The notes: a model not told the origin generated them from the sequence alone. A stretch of DNA of 64,000 bases from Entomomonas asaccharolytica (GCF_016653615.1 NZ_CP067393.1:62001-126000); one strand, 5' to 3'. Shown: positions 25,973 through 36,456, counted from the stretch's first letter. A program made the numbers and translations.

Positions 25973-27913
25973 TCAATCTCTGGAAAGTGCTTCTATAGGG
26001 TTGAGTTGGGAGGCATTGCGGGCAGGCATAAAACCAAAAACAATACCAATTAACGAAGAACAACCTAGTGCTAGCACGATTGAACTGGCTGAAAATGACA
26101 TGGCGAATCCAGTAACTAGATAGTTGAAAACAAAGCCTATAAGGTAAGAAAGACTAATCCCCAATAAACCGCCTATTAAACAGATTAATACTGCTTCAAT
26201 CAAAAATTGCTCAAGTATATTATGTTGTCTTGCACCGATTGCCATACGAATACCAATTTCTTTGGTACGTTCTGTAACTGACACTAACATAATATTCATT
26301 ACACCTATGCCGCCTACCACTAGCGATATTAATGCAATACAAGAAATCAACAAAGTCATTGTGTTAGTGGTACTTTCTATGGTTTGTTTAATACTATCAG
26401 TATTTTGGGTAAAGAAATCTTGTGTGCCATGTTTAACGGTAAGTAGTTTGGTTAAGTTTTTTTCTGCTACTTGGGAGCTTATATCATCTCTTACTTTTAC
26501 CGTAATAGAGCTGATATAACGTTGCCCAGTAATTTTATTCATTACCGTAGTATAAGGTGACCATAGATTTAGACTGTCGCTATTACCAAAAACAGTTTGT
26601 TGTTCTTTAGTTACACCGATTATTTCTAATGGTTTTTTATTAAGTACCACTATTTTTCCTATAGGGTTTTCGCCATTAGTAAAGAGTTTCTTTTGGGTAT
26701 TAGGATCAATAACAACCACAGAACTGTTATTCTGTACATCTTGTTTGTTAAAGAAACGCCCTTGTGCTATCTCTAAGCCTTTTACATCAAAATATTGTTC
26801 ACTTACACCGCTTAGTTGGCCATTTACGGAAATATTACCGTACACTAAAACACCACTGGCAGAACTGACAGGGGTTGAGCTAGTTAGATAGCTTTGTTTG
26901 GCTAATACATCTGAATCATCAACGGTTAAGGTTTTAACTCTACCAGACCTCATATCCCCGAAGCCTTTGCCGGGATAGATATTGATAGTATTAGTACCCA
27001 TCGAGTTGATATCGGTTAAGATTTTTTCCTGTGAGCCTCGGCCAAGGGCAACAACAGACACAACTGAGGCTATACCAATAATAATACCAAGCATAGTGAG
27101 CATAGAGCGCATTTTATGGGCTATGATTGCTTGCACAGACATTTTAAAGGATTCTACAAATTGATCTTTATAGAACATTAAACTATTACGTTCTTTGCTT
27201 GGTTTAGCGGCTTCAGTTTTTACAATATCATCAGCTTTACGTTGATCACTGACGATAATGCCATCTTTAATTTCTATAACACGGTTAGCGAAATTAGCAA
27301 TATGTGCATCGTGGGTTACTAAAATAATGGTATGGCCTTGCTTATGTAAGTCTTGTAAAATTTCCATGACCATTTCACCACTTTTAGAGTCCAGCGCACC
27401 TGTTGGTTCATCGGCAAGGATAATTTCACCACCATTCATTAATGCACGCGCAATACTTACACGCTGTTGTTGACCACCAGAGAGTTCATTAGGTTTGTTT
27501 TGTGTTTTATCATTTAACCCTAAGCTTGTTAATATTTCTTTAGCACGTTTGGAGCGTTGATTGTAGTCTAAGCCTAAGTAAACAGCAGGCAGAGCCACAT
27601 TATTTTCTGCAGTTAAGGTACTTAATAGATTATAACGTTGAAAAATAAAGCCAAATTTTTTACTACGCATTTTGGCAAGTTCATTATTATCCATTTCTTC
27701 TGTTTTTATACCATCGATAGCATAAGAACCAGAAGTAGGCGTATCTAAACAACCAAGTACATTCATCAAGGTGGATTTGCCTGACCCTGATTGCCCTATA
27801 ATGGCAATAAAATCACCTTTTTCTATCTCAAGGTTAATATCTTTCAGGATATGAACACGATTATTGCCTTCCCCAAAATATTTATTGAGGTTTTTAACTT
27901 CTATCATTGTCAT
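25973..27913 (-). CDS. macB: MacB-type ABC exporter (ATPase-permease)
   Basis: This 646-residue half-transporter works as a mechanotransmission pump on periplasmic substrates. The N-terminal ATPase has Walker A GQSGSGKST (about residues 38-46), signature LSGGQQQR and Walker B IILADEPTGALD. One membrane helix (about 270-292) follows, then a large periplasmic domain, and three C-terminal helices with a TKEIGIRMAIGARQ loop. The gene order macA-macB-tolC, a 2-bp gap from macA and a GAGG site at the start indicate one operon. Confidence 0.93.
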   Translation of the reverse strand: MTMIEVKNLNKYFGEGNNRVHILKDINLEIEKGDFIAIIGQSGSGKSTLMNVLGCLDTPTSGSYAIDGIKTEEMDNNELAKMRSKKFGFIFQRYNLLSTLTAENNVALPAVYLGLDYNQRSKRAKEILTSLGLNDKTQNKPNELSGGQQQRVSIARALMNGGEIILADEPTGALDSKSGEMVMEILQDLHKQGHTIILVTHDAHIANFANRVIEIKDGIIVSDQRKADDIVKTEAAKPSKERNSLMFYKDQFVESFKMSVQAIIAHKMRSMLTMLGIIIGIASVVSVVALGRGSQEKILTDINSMGTNTINIYPGKGFGDMRSGRVKTLTVDDSDVLAKQSYLTSSTPVSSASGVLVYGNISVNGQLSGVSEQYFDVKGLEIAQGRFFNKQDVQNNSSVVVIDPNTQKKLFTNGENPIGKIVVLNKKPLEIIGVTKEQQTVFGNSDSLNLWSPYTTVMNKITGQRYISSITVKVRDDISSQVAEKNLTKLLTVKHGTQDFFTQNTDSIKQTIESTTNTMTLLISCIALISLVVGGIGVMNIMLVSVTERTKEIGIRMAIGARQHNILEQFLIEAVLICLIGGLLGISLSYLIGFVFNYLVTGFAMSFSASSIVLALGCSSLIGIVFGFMPARNASQLNPIEALSRD

Positions 27914-27915
27914 AT

Positions 27916-29091
27916 TTATAACCTCATTCTGGTGTTTTTACTGCTGGCAGCCGTTATTTCTGTACTAGCCATTTGCGCTGAAATAACCCTTTCACCTTCT
28001 TTAAGACCAGAGATAATTTCGGTATTCATACTGTCTGATAGACCTACCGTCACTTCTTTTTCTACTACCTTATTACCTACTTCTAAGGTATAGACATAGT
28101 TTTTATCACCCACCGTGTTGAGTGTAATAGTAGGTACTATAAGCACATTGTCTTTGCTAGCAATTGTGATGGTGTTTTGAGTTGTCATACCTATGCGTAA
28201 TGTTCCTTCTTCATTAGGCACTACTAAATTGCCATAGTAGTAAACAGCGGTACTGGAATCTGTGGTGCCAGTATAGTTACCTGCCGTCAAGGTAGTTAGG
28301 CCTGGATCTAGTGTATCTAATTGGCCTTTGAAGATTTTAGTAGGTTCAGAAAGAATGGTATAAGTTACTTCCATGCCAGGCTTTATTTTGGTGATATCAC
28401 CTTCAGAGATTTGCATCTTAATTTCCATTTTACTTAAATCAGCAATCTGCACAATGGTTGGAGTAGTTTGATTTGAGTTAACTGTTTGCCCTTCTTCAAC
28501 GGGTACAGAAACAATAGTACCATCAAAAGGTGCCACTATTTTGGTGTAACCTAAGTTGGTTTCAGCGGTATTTACTGAGATTTGGGTTTGGATGATTAAC
28601 GATTCTAAATCGGCAACATTGGCTTTGGCTGTGGCTAAAGCATCATTAGCACTGTCTAAGTTTTCATCAGAAGTAGCATTTTTAGCTTTTAAGCTTTTTT
28701 CACGATTATATTTCTTTTGTGCAACAACTAAAGCTATTTTCTTGGCTTCTAATTGAGTTTTGTATGACTCTAATTTAGCTTTGTTGATGTTAAGCTCGTT
28801 TTCTTGGGTAGTGGAATCAATCTCTGCAATCATGTCACCTTTTTTAATCTGTTGCCCTAAGGAAACATAAAGCTTTTGAATTTGCCCAGAAACTTGCGCA
28901 CCGACGGTTACAATTTGTTTAGCGCCTATTTCACCTGTGGTATTAACCGTGCGCTTAATATCGCCAATAACTACTTTTTCTGTGAGGTAGCTTATTTGTT
29001 CTTTTTGATTAAAAAAAAGAAAATAAATAGCAGTGGCTATGGCTATTAATACCACTATAGAAATGGTGATTTTTTTCCCCTGTTTCATCAT
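27916..29091 (-). CDS. macA: MacA-type periplasmic adaptor
   Basis: This 391-residue membrane-fusion protein is anchored by one N-terminal helix (about residues 8-26). It then has a lipoyl half (VGAQVSGQIQKLYVSLGQQIKKG, in two runs), a helical hairpin (about 95-170), a second lipoyl half (APFDGTIVSVPVEEGQTV) and beta-barrel domains. It bridges MacB to the outer-membrane channel. It is the first gene of the operon; the 131-bp gap to lipB should hold the promoter, but I see no obvious regulator site there. Confidence 0.93.
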   Translation of the reverse strand: MMKQGKKITISIVVLIAIATAIYFLFFNQKEQISYLTEKVVIGDIKRTVNTTGEIGAKQIVTVGAQVSGQIQKLYVSLGQQIKKGDMIAEIDSTTQENELNINKAKLESYKTQLEAKKIALVVAQKKYNREKSLKAKNATSDENLDSANDALATAKANVADLESLIIQTQISVNTAETNLGYTKIVAPFDGTIVSVPVEEGQTVNSNQTTPTIVQIADLSKMEIKMQISEGDITKIKPGMEVTYTILSEPTKIFKGQLDTLDPGLTTLTAGNYTGTTDSSTAVYYYGNLVVPNEEGTLRIGMTTQNTITIASKDNVLIVPTITLNTVGDKNYVYTLEVGNKVVEKEVTVGLSDSMNTEIISGLKEGERVISAQMASTEITAASSKNTRMRL

Positions 29092-29222
29092 TACTCCCAG
29101 CTATACAGATTAAGTTAAAGTAATGATACAAGAATATTTTTAGGAAATTTAAGGATTTACCAAAACCTTACCGATTCTTTACATAGAGCAATTTAATGTA
29201 AATTTATAAGTAATAGGGGTAT

Positions 29223-29870
29223 TTATTGTTTGTCTGAAAAGTAAGTAACTTGTCTATAGGCTAGTTTATTGACGAATTGTGCTATTACTCGCTTAATTAA
29301 CTCATCAAAATCAACATTACCAATAAAATCACTTAATTGAGTCATCCGCATACCTGCATAGCCGCAGGGGTTAATACGAGAGAAAGGTTCTAAATCCATT
29401 TGTGCATTAAGTGCAAAACCATGAAATGATGCATTGCGACGAATTCTTAAACCAAGGGAGGCTATCTTAGCATCTTCTACATAAACACCAGGAGCATCTG
29501 CTTTGGCATAAGATTTAATACCATATGAGGCGAGTAGATCAATTAAGCTATTTTCGATAGCGGTTACTAATGTTCTAGGGCCTAAATGGTGGCGCTTTAC
29601 ATCAATCATCAAATAACCAATCAATTGCCCTGGTCCATGATAGGTTACTTGTCCACCGCGATCTGATTGGACAACAGGTATATCACCAGGCATTAGCAAG
29701 TGTTCGGTTTTACCTGCTGTGCCTTGGGTGAAAACAGGATAATGTTGTAATAACCAAACTTCATCTTGGGTTTGTTCAGTTCGGTTATTAGTGAAATCTT
29801 GCATAGCATGCCATACAGTTTCATAAGGCTGTATGCCTAATTTGCGAATAATAAGTGTATCGGCACTCAT
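29223..29870 (-). CDS. lipB: Octanoyltransferase
   Basis: LipB moves octanoyl groups from acyl-carrier protein to lipoyl domains, the step before LipA. The 215-residue protein has [16 protein letters not shown] (about residues 72-87), the lysine-containing ASLGLRIRR segment and the catalytic cysteine in INPCGYAGM. Its ATG overlaps the preceding ybeD stop (TAATG), so translation is coupled. It is the last gene of the long minus-strand operon that begins at proA. Confidence 0.96.
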   Translation of the reverse strand: MSADTLIIRKLGIQPYETVWHAMQDFTNNRTEQTQDEVWLLQHYPVFTQGTAGKTEHLLMPGDIPVVQSDRGGQVTYHGPGQLIGYLMIDVKRHHLGPRTLVTAIENSLIDLLASYGIKSYAKADAPGVYVEDAKIASLGLRIRRNASFHGFALNAQMDLEPFSRINPCGYAGMRMTQLSDFIGNVDFDELIKRVIAQFVNKLAYRQVTYFSDKQ

Positions 29871-30142
29871 TACAATACCATATGAACACGCCCTGTTGCT
29901 TTTAAGTCATCATGAATAGCTTGCAGCTGAGGAACACCTGTGGCCGTAATAGCTAAACGAAGCGAATGGTATTTACCATTACTGCTATACTGATCAGTAA
30001 TAGTAGACTCATCGAAATCGGGGGCATGCTTACGAATAATATCAATCACTAATTGCTTAAATTCATCATGAGCATCACCAATTACTTTGATGCCATAATT
30101 TTCACAAGGAAACTCAATTTTAGGTGGTTCTTGATTGGTCAT
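29870..30142 (-). CDS. ybeD: DUF493/YbeD-family protein
   Basis: This 90-residue ferredoxin-like protein of the YbeD (DUF493) family is nearly always encoded between dacA and lipB in gammaproteobacteria. The family fold is ACT-like, and an effect on lipoate metabolism has been proposed, but its function is not settled. The sequence shows the usual NYGIKVIG strand and the closing ATGRVHMVL strand. It overlaps lipB by one base. Confidence 0.93.
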   Translation of the reverse strand: MTNQEPPKIEFPCENYGIKVIGDAHDEFKQLVIDIIRKHAPDFDESTITDQYSSNGKYHSLRLAITATGVPQLQAIHDDLKATGRVHMVL

Positions 30143-30151
30143 AAATTCACC

Positions 30152-31315
30152 TTAGTTAAATAGCCCTTTAAAAAATAACACGATGCTATCCCACATACGT
30201 TTAAAGAAACCACCTGGTTCTACCGTTTGTAAGGCTACTAAATCGGTACTATAAATTACTTGATTGCTAGCGGTTTTAATTTCTACCTTGCCCACTACTT
30301 GTCCTGCCTTTACAGGTGCAATTAGTTGCTTAGCTGTGGTTACTTGGGCATGTAAGCCTGTAAATTGGTTTCTAAGAAGGGTTAAGGAAATATCCTGTGC
30401 TAAACCTGCTTGTACTTCAGCAGCATCGCCTTTCCAGACTTTTAGGCTAGATAATTGGTCACCTTTTTTATAAAAAGTTCTATTTTCATAGAAGCGGAAA
30501 CCATAGGTTAATAATTTTTGGGTTTCTTCTGCACGTGCTTTTTCGCTTGCTGTACCAAATAGTACCGCAATTAGTCGTAAATCATTACGTTTAGCAGAGG
30601 CTACCATGCAGAAACCTGCTTCTTCAGTATGACCAGTTTTTAGTCCATCTACTGTATTATCTCGCCACAGTAAAAGGTTACGGTTAGGTTGCTTAATGTT
30701 GTTCCAAAGAAACTCTTTTTGACTATAAATCGCATAGTGGGCAGGGTCTTCGTAAATAATAGCTCTGGCTAAGATACCCATATCATGCGCTGAGGAGTAA
30801 TGCTCTGGGTCAGGCAAGCCTGTAGCATTCATGAAGTGAGAGTTTTTCATGCCTAGTTGTTGAGCTGTCTTATTCATTAGCTGTGCAAACACTTCTTCAC
30901 TACCTGCTAAATACTCTGCCACAGCCACACTGGCGTCATTACCTGATTGAATAATGATGCCATGCAATAGGTCTTCTAATGATACTTTTTTACCAACTTC
31001 AATAAACATTTTAGAACCACCAGTACGCCATGCTTTTTCACTGATCGTTACTAAATCTGTAGGTTTAACTTGACCCTTTTTCATTTCTAAAGTGGCCAAG
31101 TAAGCTGTCATTAATTTAGTTAAACTGGCGGGCGGTAAACGTTGGTCACCATTGTTATTGATTAACACTTGTCCAGTTGCAGCATCTATCAGTACATAGG
31201 ATTTAGCAGCTAATTGGGGAGCTGCAGGAGTAATTTCTTGGGCATGAGCAAGGCAAGCACTAAATAGAAATGTGGCTGCTAATGTGGTACGTTGGATAAA
31301 GTGGGTTATTTTCAT
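30152..31315 (-). CDS. dacA: D-alanyl-D-alanine carboxypeptidase (PBP5 type)
   Basis: This enzyme trims the terminal D-Ala from peptidoglycan stem peptides at the outer face of the inner membrane. The signal peptide ends at AHA-Q. The penicillin-binding motifs are all visible: SLTK, SGN (SGNDASVAV) and KTG (GLKTGHTEEAGF). A C-terminal beta domain and an amphipathic anchor (FFKRMWDSIVLFFKGLF) follow. The ATG at 31315 is preferred; a TTG at 31324 would add three residues. Confidence 0.95.
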   Translation of the reverse strand: MKITHFIQRTTLAATFLFSACLAHAQEITPAAPQLAAKSYVLIDAATGQVLINNNGDQRLPPASLTKLMTAYLATLEMKKGQVKPTDLVTISEKAWRTGGSKMFIEVGKKVSLEDLLHGIIIQSGNDASVAVAEYLAGSEEVFAQLMNKTAQQLGMKNSHFMNATGLPDPEHYSSAHDMGILARAIIYEDPAHYAIYSQKEFLWNNIKQPNRNLLLWRDNTVDGLKTGHTEEAGFCMVASAKRNDLRLIAVLFGTASEKARAEETQKLLTYGFRFYENRTFYKKGDQLSSLKVWKGDAAEVQAGLAQDISLTLLRNQFTGLHAQVTTAKQLIAPVKAGQVVGKVEIKTASNQVIYSTDLVALQTVEPGGFFKRMWDSIVLFFKGLFN

Positions 31316-31346
31316 ATTCTTCAAAATTAATTAATGTTAATAAAAG

Positions 31347-32321
31347 TTAGTCTTGCTTAACGAGCTTTGATTGACCTAAGTTGGCGACGCGGATAGCTTC
31401 TTGGGTTTTAAATGTTTCGTGTTGATTAGGTAATGGGCCTAAACGGACACGATATAATTGCTGAGCGCCATTTAATACAGAGCTAATAAATACAGGAACA
31501 TCGGTCACTTTGACTAGGCGTTGTTTTAACAGTTCCGCAGCATCAGGGTTAGCAAAAGCCCCTACTTGTAAGTAAAGCCCCTTCTGTATGTTACTAGTAT
31601 CTGCCATTGCATGTTGATTTGTTGGCGGTTGGTATTCACTTACTTGTGTATCATTTACAGATTGTGTAGTTACAGTAACTGAAGTTTGTGGTTGTTGCTG
31701 AGCAACCGTTGTACTTTTAGTATTGTCCCATTGTTGCGGGTCAATACTTTCAACTCTTACTTTCGCTGTACCTGTATCAGCATAACCTAACTTTTTAGCT
31801 GCTGCAAAAGATAAGTCAATAATTCGATCTGAATGGAATGGACCACGATCATTAACTCTTAAAATAACACTACGGTTATTTTCGAGATTGGTTACTTTAA
31901 CGTAACTGGGTAAAGGAAGTGTTTTATGAGCTGCTGTCATACCGTATAGATCATAGAGTTCGCCATTGGCTGTAGCTTGTCCATGAAACTTAGTACCATA
32001 CCAAGAGGCCATGCCTACTTCTTTATAACCTGTGGCAGAGTTTTTGGGATAATAAGTTTTACCTAATACGGTATAAGGATTTTTTTTATAGGTTCCTGTA
32101 TGAGGAGAAGGAGTAGCATCAGGAATATTGGATACATCTACATCCCACCAAGGCGCACCATCTTTTATAGGTCGTACATATTGACCAGAGTGAGAGGTTT
32201 TAGCGACTTTTTGATAACTGTCATCATTATTATTGGTAGTGTCATTAGACTGACAACCAATGAGTAATATCATTAAGCCACTAAGTGTCGTTAATCGGGC
32301 AATCTGTAAAAGTTTAGTCAT
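31347..32321 (-). CDS. rlpA: RlpA-like septal lytic transglycosylase lipoprotein
   Basis: RlpA cleaves denuded (peptide-free) glycan strands at the division septum. The 324-residue lipoprotein has a lipobox (LIGC, C23), a double-psi beta-barrel with GMASWYG, HGQATANGE and VNDRGPFHSDRIIDLS, and a C-terminal SPOR domain (about residues 248-320) for septal targeting. A glutamine-rich linker joins them. It overlaps mltB by 8 bp. Confidence 0.95.
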   Translation of the reverse strand: MTKLLQIARLTTLSGLMILLIGCQSNDTTNNNDDSYQKVAKTSHSGQYVRPIKDGAPWWDVDVSNIPDATPSPHTGTYKKNPYTVLGKTYYPKNSATGYKEVGMASWYGTKFHGQATANGELYDLYGMTAAHKTLPLPSYVKVTNLENNRSVILRVNDRGPFHSDRIIDLSFAAAKKLGYADTGTAKVRVESIDPQQWDNTKSTTVAQQQPQTSVTVTTQSVNDTQVSEYQPPTNQHAMADTSNIQKGLYLQVGAFANPDAAELLKQRLVKVTDVPVFISSVLNGAQQLYRVRLGPLPNQHETFKTQEAIRVANLGQSKLVKQD

Positions 32322-33324
32322 TATTTAATTTAGTAGCCAATAGTTGTTCAGATAGTTGGTAAACAACTAACGAATACATTACGCTACGATTGTAACGTGT
32401 AATCACCTGAAAGTTATTTAAGCCAACCCAATATTCATCACCTGCCTCACCATCAAGCTTAAATGCCATAACGGGGGTATTATCAGGGATGGTCTTTGCT
32501 AGCGACCAACCTGCCTGCGTTAGTTTAGCAATTGTTCTATCTAATTCAAGCCCTGTAGATAAAACACAGGCAGCTTTGTCACCTGTTACTTTAGCTTGTA
32601 GCACAACAGTTTGCTCAGATTGCCAGCCATGTTCTTTGAAATAATTAGCTACACTTCCAATAGCATCAGTGGGGTTATTCCATATATCTATATGTCCATC
32701 ATTATCAAAGTCCACCGCATAAGCTCTAAAACTACCTGGCATAAATTGAGCCATGCCCATAGCACCTGCATAAGAGCCTTTTAGTGTTAAAGGGTCTAGT
32801 TGCTCTTCACGGGTCATCAATAAATATTCTTTAAGCTGTCTTCTAAAAAAATCACTACGCGGTGGATAGTCGAAGCCTAAGGTTGTTAATGCATCCATCA
32901 CAGGCCAACTGCCCATATTACGACCGTAAAAAGTTTCTACACCAATAATTGCAACCACTATTTGTGGTGGAACACCATAGGTCTTTTCAGCTCTTTCTAA
33001 AGCTTCTTGGTTATTTTTCCAGAAAGTTACACCTTCATTAACACGTTGCTCAGTCATGAAAATAGGGCGATATTCTTTCCAAAGTTTTGCCTTTTCAGCT
33101 GGTTTGGCAATTAAATCTAAAATAGCTTGTTGTTTTTTTACTTTGCTAAATAATGTGCTTAGTTGCTCTTCGGCAAAGCCATTATTTTCTACCAAGTCTT
33201 TGGTAAATGTTTGAACCTCTGTAGATTCATTATAATTATTAGCATAGGTTATTGGCGTCACAGTTAGCAATAAGGCGAGCAAGGTCTGAATTTTAATGTA
33301 TTTATTTATCATATGCATTTTCAT
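32314..33324 (-). CDS. mltB: MltB-type lytic murein transglycosylase (soluble)
   Basis: This GH103 enzyme cleaves the glycan backbone, forming anhydro-muropeptides. The catalytic glutamate is in IGVETFYGRN. The AGAMGMAQFMPGSF segment and a calcium-like DFDNDGHIDIWN loop follow. The signal peptide lacks a lipobox cysteine, so this is the soluble periplasmic form (SltB1 of Pseudomonas). The ATG at 33324 overlaps the rodA stop as ATGA; an ATG 18 bp earlier is possible. Length is about 336 residues. Confidence 0.93.
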   Translation of the reverse strand: MKMHMINKYIKIQTLLALLLTVTPITYANNYNESTEVQTFTKDLVENNGFAEEQLSTLFSKVKKQQAILDLIAKPAEKAKLWKEYRPIFMTEQRVNEGVTFWKNNQEALERAEKTYGVPPQIVVAIIGVETFYGRNMGSWPVMDALTTLGFDYPPRSDFFRRQLKEYLLMTREEQLDPLTLKGSYAGAMGMAQFMPGSFRAYAVDFDNDGHIDIWNNPTDAIGSVANYFKEHGWQSEQTVVLQAKVTGDKAACVLSTGLELDRTIAKLTQAGWSLAKTIPDNTPVMAFKLDGEAGDEYWVGLNNFQVITRYNRSVMYSLVVYQLSEQLLATKLNND

Positions 33325-34472
33325 CTTATAGAGGTTGTCCATTGGCGATGCGTTTGGATGGCCATTAAAATACCAAATGAGGAAAGTAATGTAACAACTG
33401 AGGTTCCGCCATAGCTCATCAGAGGTAAAGGAACGCCCACTACGGGTAATAAGCCACTAACCATGCCAATATTTACAAAAATGTAAACAAAGAATGTCAT
33501 ACTCAAGCCACCTGCCAAAAGTTTGCCAAATAGCGTTTGAGCATTAATGGTAATCATTAAACAGCGTGCAATGATTAATAAGTAGATTGTTAACAGTAAA
33601 ATAACACCAAATAAACCAAATTCTTCCGCAATTAATGCAAAAATAAAATCAGTGTGGCTTTCTGGTAAAAAGTCTAAATGAGATTGTGTGCCTTCTAACC
33701 AACCTTTACCCCAAAATCCTCCAGAGCCAATAGCAGCTTTGGATTGAATAATATTCCAACCTCTACCTAAGGGGTCTGACTCTGGGTTTATAAACGTTAG
33801 CACACGATGTTTTTGGTAGTCGTGCATAATAAAATGCCACATACCATAAGCAATAGGAATGGCGGCAATAATAGCACTAATGATCCAGCTCCAACGAAGC
33901 CCTGCAATAAATATAACAAAAGCACCAGCAGCTAAGATAAGTAGTGATGTACCTAAGTCTGGCTGTCTAAGTACTAATAAGAAAGGAATACCTGTTAAAA
34001 CTAGACTCACTATCACATGTTTAAAGCTCGCAGGTAAACTATGCCTTGATATATACCAAGCAATAGTGGCTGGTACTACGATCTTCATAAATTCAGAAGG
34101 TTGAAAACGGATTAAGCCAGGTATTTTTAACCAGCGTTGAGCGCCCATAGCGTTGTGGCCATTAAAATCTACAATAATCAGTAAGATAACACCGATAATA
34201 TAGGGAATAAGTACCCAGCGAGCCATAAATCGTGGATCGAATTGGGCAATAACTAACATAATAAAAGTGCCCATAACAAAGAAAGTAGCTTGTCTATTCA
34301 CAAGCTCCATATTTTTACCACTAGCAGAGTAAAGGATAAATAAATTAGCTGCTGCTAAAACTAATAGCAGTACTAGCAAATAACCATCAATATGTAATCG
34401 TTCTAAAAAGGTAGCTCTTCGTTTATGTGGCGCTTGATTATTTAAAATAATCCGTTTTTTACTAGTTAACAT
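33321..34472 (-). CDS. rodA: Rod-shape peptidoglycan glycosyltransferase RodA (SEDS)
   Basis: RodA polymerises glycan strands for cell elongation together with PBP2. The 383-residue membrane protein has about ten helices and the SEDS signatures LPESHTDFIFALIAEEFG (about residues 268-285) and GVPLPLMSYGGTS (about 345-357). It overlaps mrdA by 11 bp, and mltB starts on its stop codon. The cell is therefore probably rod-shaped. Confidence 0.97.
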   Translation of the reverse strand: MLTSKKRIILNNQAPHKRRATFLERLHIDGYLLVLLLVLAAANLFILYSASGKNMELVNRQATFFVMGTFIMLVIAQFDPRFMARWVLIPYIIGVILLIIVDFNGHNAMGAQRWLKIPGLIRFQPSEFMKIVVPATIAWYISRHSLPASFKHVIVSLVLTGIPFLLVLRQPDLGTSLLILAAGAFVIFIAGLRWSWIISAIIAAIPIAYGMWHFIMHDYQKHRVLTFINPESDPLGRGWNIIQSKAAIGSGGFWGKGWLEGTQSHLDFLPESHTDFIFALIAEEFGLFGVILLLTIYLLIIARCLMITINAQTLFGKLLAGGLSMTFFVYIFVNIGMVSGLLPVVGVPLPLMSYGGTSVVTLLSSFGILMAIQTHRQWTTSIR

Positions 34473-36432
34473 TGTTTGTATCCTCTAATGTTTCACTAGC
34501 AGGTGGTAATTCTTCTGGCGAAGGCTTTTTAGCCATTAATTCAGCATCGGTTTTAAGTTGGCCATCAGCATTTAATAGCCAAGCATCCATTACTTGTTTA
34601 ACAATGGGTGCAGCCACACCACTACCAGATTCACCATTTTCTATAATAATAGCCACAACAATGCGTGGTTTTTCAGCAGGAGCAAAGGCAACAAATAGGG
34701 CGTGGTCACGATGCCTTTCATTTAAACTTTTACTATCATAACGTTCATTTTGACGTATGGCGACTACTTGAGCTGTACCACTTTTACCTGCTATACGGTA
34801 GCTAGCTGTACTGCCCATTTTTCTAGCTGTACCTCGTGCGCCATGAACCACTTGCTGCATATCCTGATTAACGATATCCCAGTTGTCTTTATTTTTTAAT
34901 TTAATATCAGGAGGAGTAGGTCGGTCTTTAGTATCAATTGAACCGTTAGCGATAAGCTGTTCAATAGTCAAATTATCAGCAAACTTTAATAAATGAGGGC
35001 GAATCCAATGGCCATGATTGGCTATTAATGCAGTTGCTTGGGCTATTTGTAAAATAGTAGTTTGCATATCACCTTGGCCAATTCCTGTAATTAAAGTATG
35101 TCCAGGATACCAACGTTGTTTGTGAACTTTTTCTTTCCACTCTCTGGAGGGCATAATACCTGATGATTCTTCTAAATACATATCAAGTGATACGCGTTGT
35201 CCTAAGCCAAATGAAGTCAAATACTTATGTAGATTATTAATACCTATTTTATAGGCTAAATCATAAAAGTAAGTATCATTGGAACGCATGATAGCTGTTT
35301 CCATATTTATCCAGCCGTCACCACCTCGATTCCAGTTACGGTATTTATGGGTAGAGTTGGGTAGCTGATAAAAACCAGGGTCAAAGATTTTCTCATCTGG
35401 TGTGGTAGCACCTACTTCAAGCCCTGTTAATGCAACCAAAGGTTTAACTGTAGAACCAGGTGGATAAGTACCATAGATAGCACGATTTAAAAAAGGTTTA
35501 TCTGGATTATTAGCTAATGCACTGTAATCTTTTTGACTAATACCTGTTACAAAAGGGTTAGGGTCATAACTTGGGGAGCTAACTAAAGCTAATATTTCAC
35601 CATTGCGAGGGTCTAAAGCAATAATGGCAGCACGTTTATCTTCTAAAACCTCCATCGCCATCTTTTGTAAATAATAATCCAGTGTAAGAGTTAAATTTTG
35701 TCCTGCTATCGGTTGCGTTTGGCTTAATACACGCATTACTTTACCACGCGCATTGGTTTCTACTTCTTCATAGCCTACTTGTCCATGTAACATGCTTTCA
35801 TAGAAGCGTTCTGCACCTGTTTTTCCTATGTGATGTGTACCACTATATTCAACAGGGTCAACACGTTTTAAATCTTGGTCGCTGATACGTCCTACATAAC
35901 CTACAGAATGTGCAAATAATTTCCCATAGGGGTAATTACGAATAAATTGTACTTCAACTTCAACACCAGGTAAGCGAGGCTGATTGATAGCAATAATAGC
36001 CCTCTGTTCTTCTGTAAGTTCGTATAAAAGGGGGATAGATTCAAAAGGACGAGAGCGTTGTTTTACTTTATTAATCAAACTTTCTTTATCTTCATCGGTT
36101 AAATGAAGAACTTCAACCAGCGTATCAATAATAGTTGGCCAATCTTTGGCACGCTCACGGGTAAAAGTTAAGTTAAAACTGGGTTCATTACTGGCAATAA
36201 CAATACCATTACGATCATAAATAATGCCACGTATAGGCGGGATTGCTTGGGTATGAACACGGTTTTTTTCAGAAAGAGTTGAGTGGTATTTGTATTGAAT
36301 AACTTGTAGATAATACATTCTAGCAAACAGAATGAGTATTAAAGTGGCGATAAAAATAGAACCGACAATTACCCTATGCCTTATGATACGGGCATTTTTT
36401 ATGTGATCTTTTATAGGAAGTGGTTCTACCAT
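34462..36432 (-). CDS. mrdA: Penicillin-binding protein 2 (elongation transpeptidase)
   Basis: PBP2 cross-links new peptidoglycan made by RodA. The 656-residue class B PBP has one N-terminal membrane helix (about residues 22-42), a dimerisation domain, and a transpeptidase domain with STVK (YPPGSTVKPLVAL), SND (IMRSNDTYFYD) and KSGTAQV. Length and motifs are normal. It lies 24 bp after rlmH in the operon. Confidence 0.97.
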   Translation of the reverse strand: MVEPLPIKDHIKNARIIRHRVIVGSIFIATLILILFARMYYLQVIQYKYHSTLSEKNRVHTQAIPPIRGIIYDRNGIVIASNEPSFNLTFTRERAKDWPTIIDTLVEVLHLTDEDKESLINKVKQRSRPFESIPLLYELTEEQRAIIAINQPRLPGVEVEVQFIRNYPYGKLFAHSVGYVGRISDQDLKRVDPVEYSGTHHIGKTGAERFYESMLHGQVGYEEVETNARGKVMRVLSQTQPIAGQNLTLTLDYYLQKMAMEVLEDKRAAIIALDPRNGEILALVSSPSYDPNPFVTGISQKDYSALANNPDKPFLNRAIYGTYPPGSTVKPLVALTGLEVGATTPDEKIFDPGFYQLPNSTHKYRNWNRGGDGWINMETAIMRSNDTYFYDLAYKIGINNLHKYLTSFGLGQRVSLDMYLEESSGIMPSREWKEKVHKQRWYPGHTLITGIGQGDMQTTILQIAQATALIANHGHWIRPHLLKFADNLTIEQLIANGSIDTKDRPTPPDIKLKNKDNWDIVNQDMQQVVHGARGTARKMGSTASYRIAGKSGTAQVVAIRQNERYDSKSLNERHRDHALFVAFAPAEKPRIVVAIIIENGESGSGVAAPIVKQVMDAWLLNADGQLKTDAELMAKKPSPEELPPASETLEDTNNVN

Positions 36433-36456
36433 AATGAACTATTTAAACCTTTAGGT

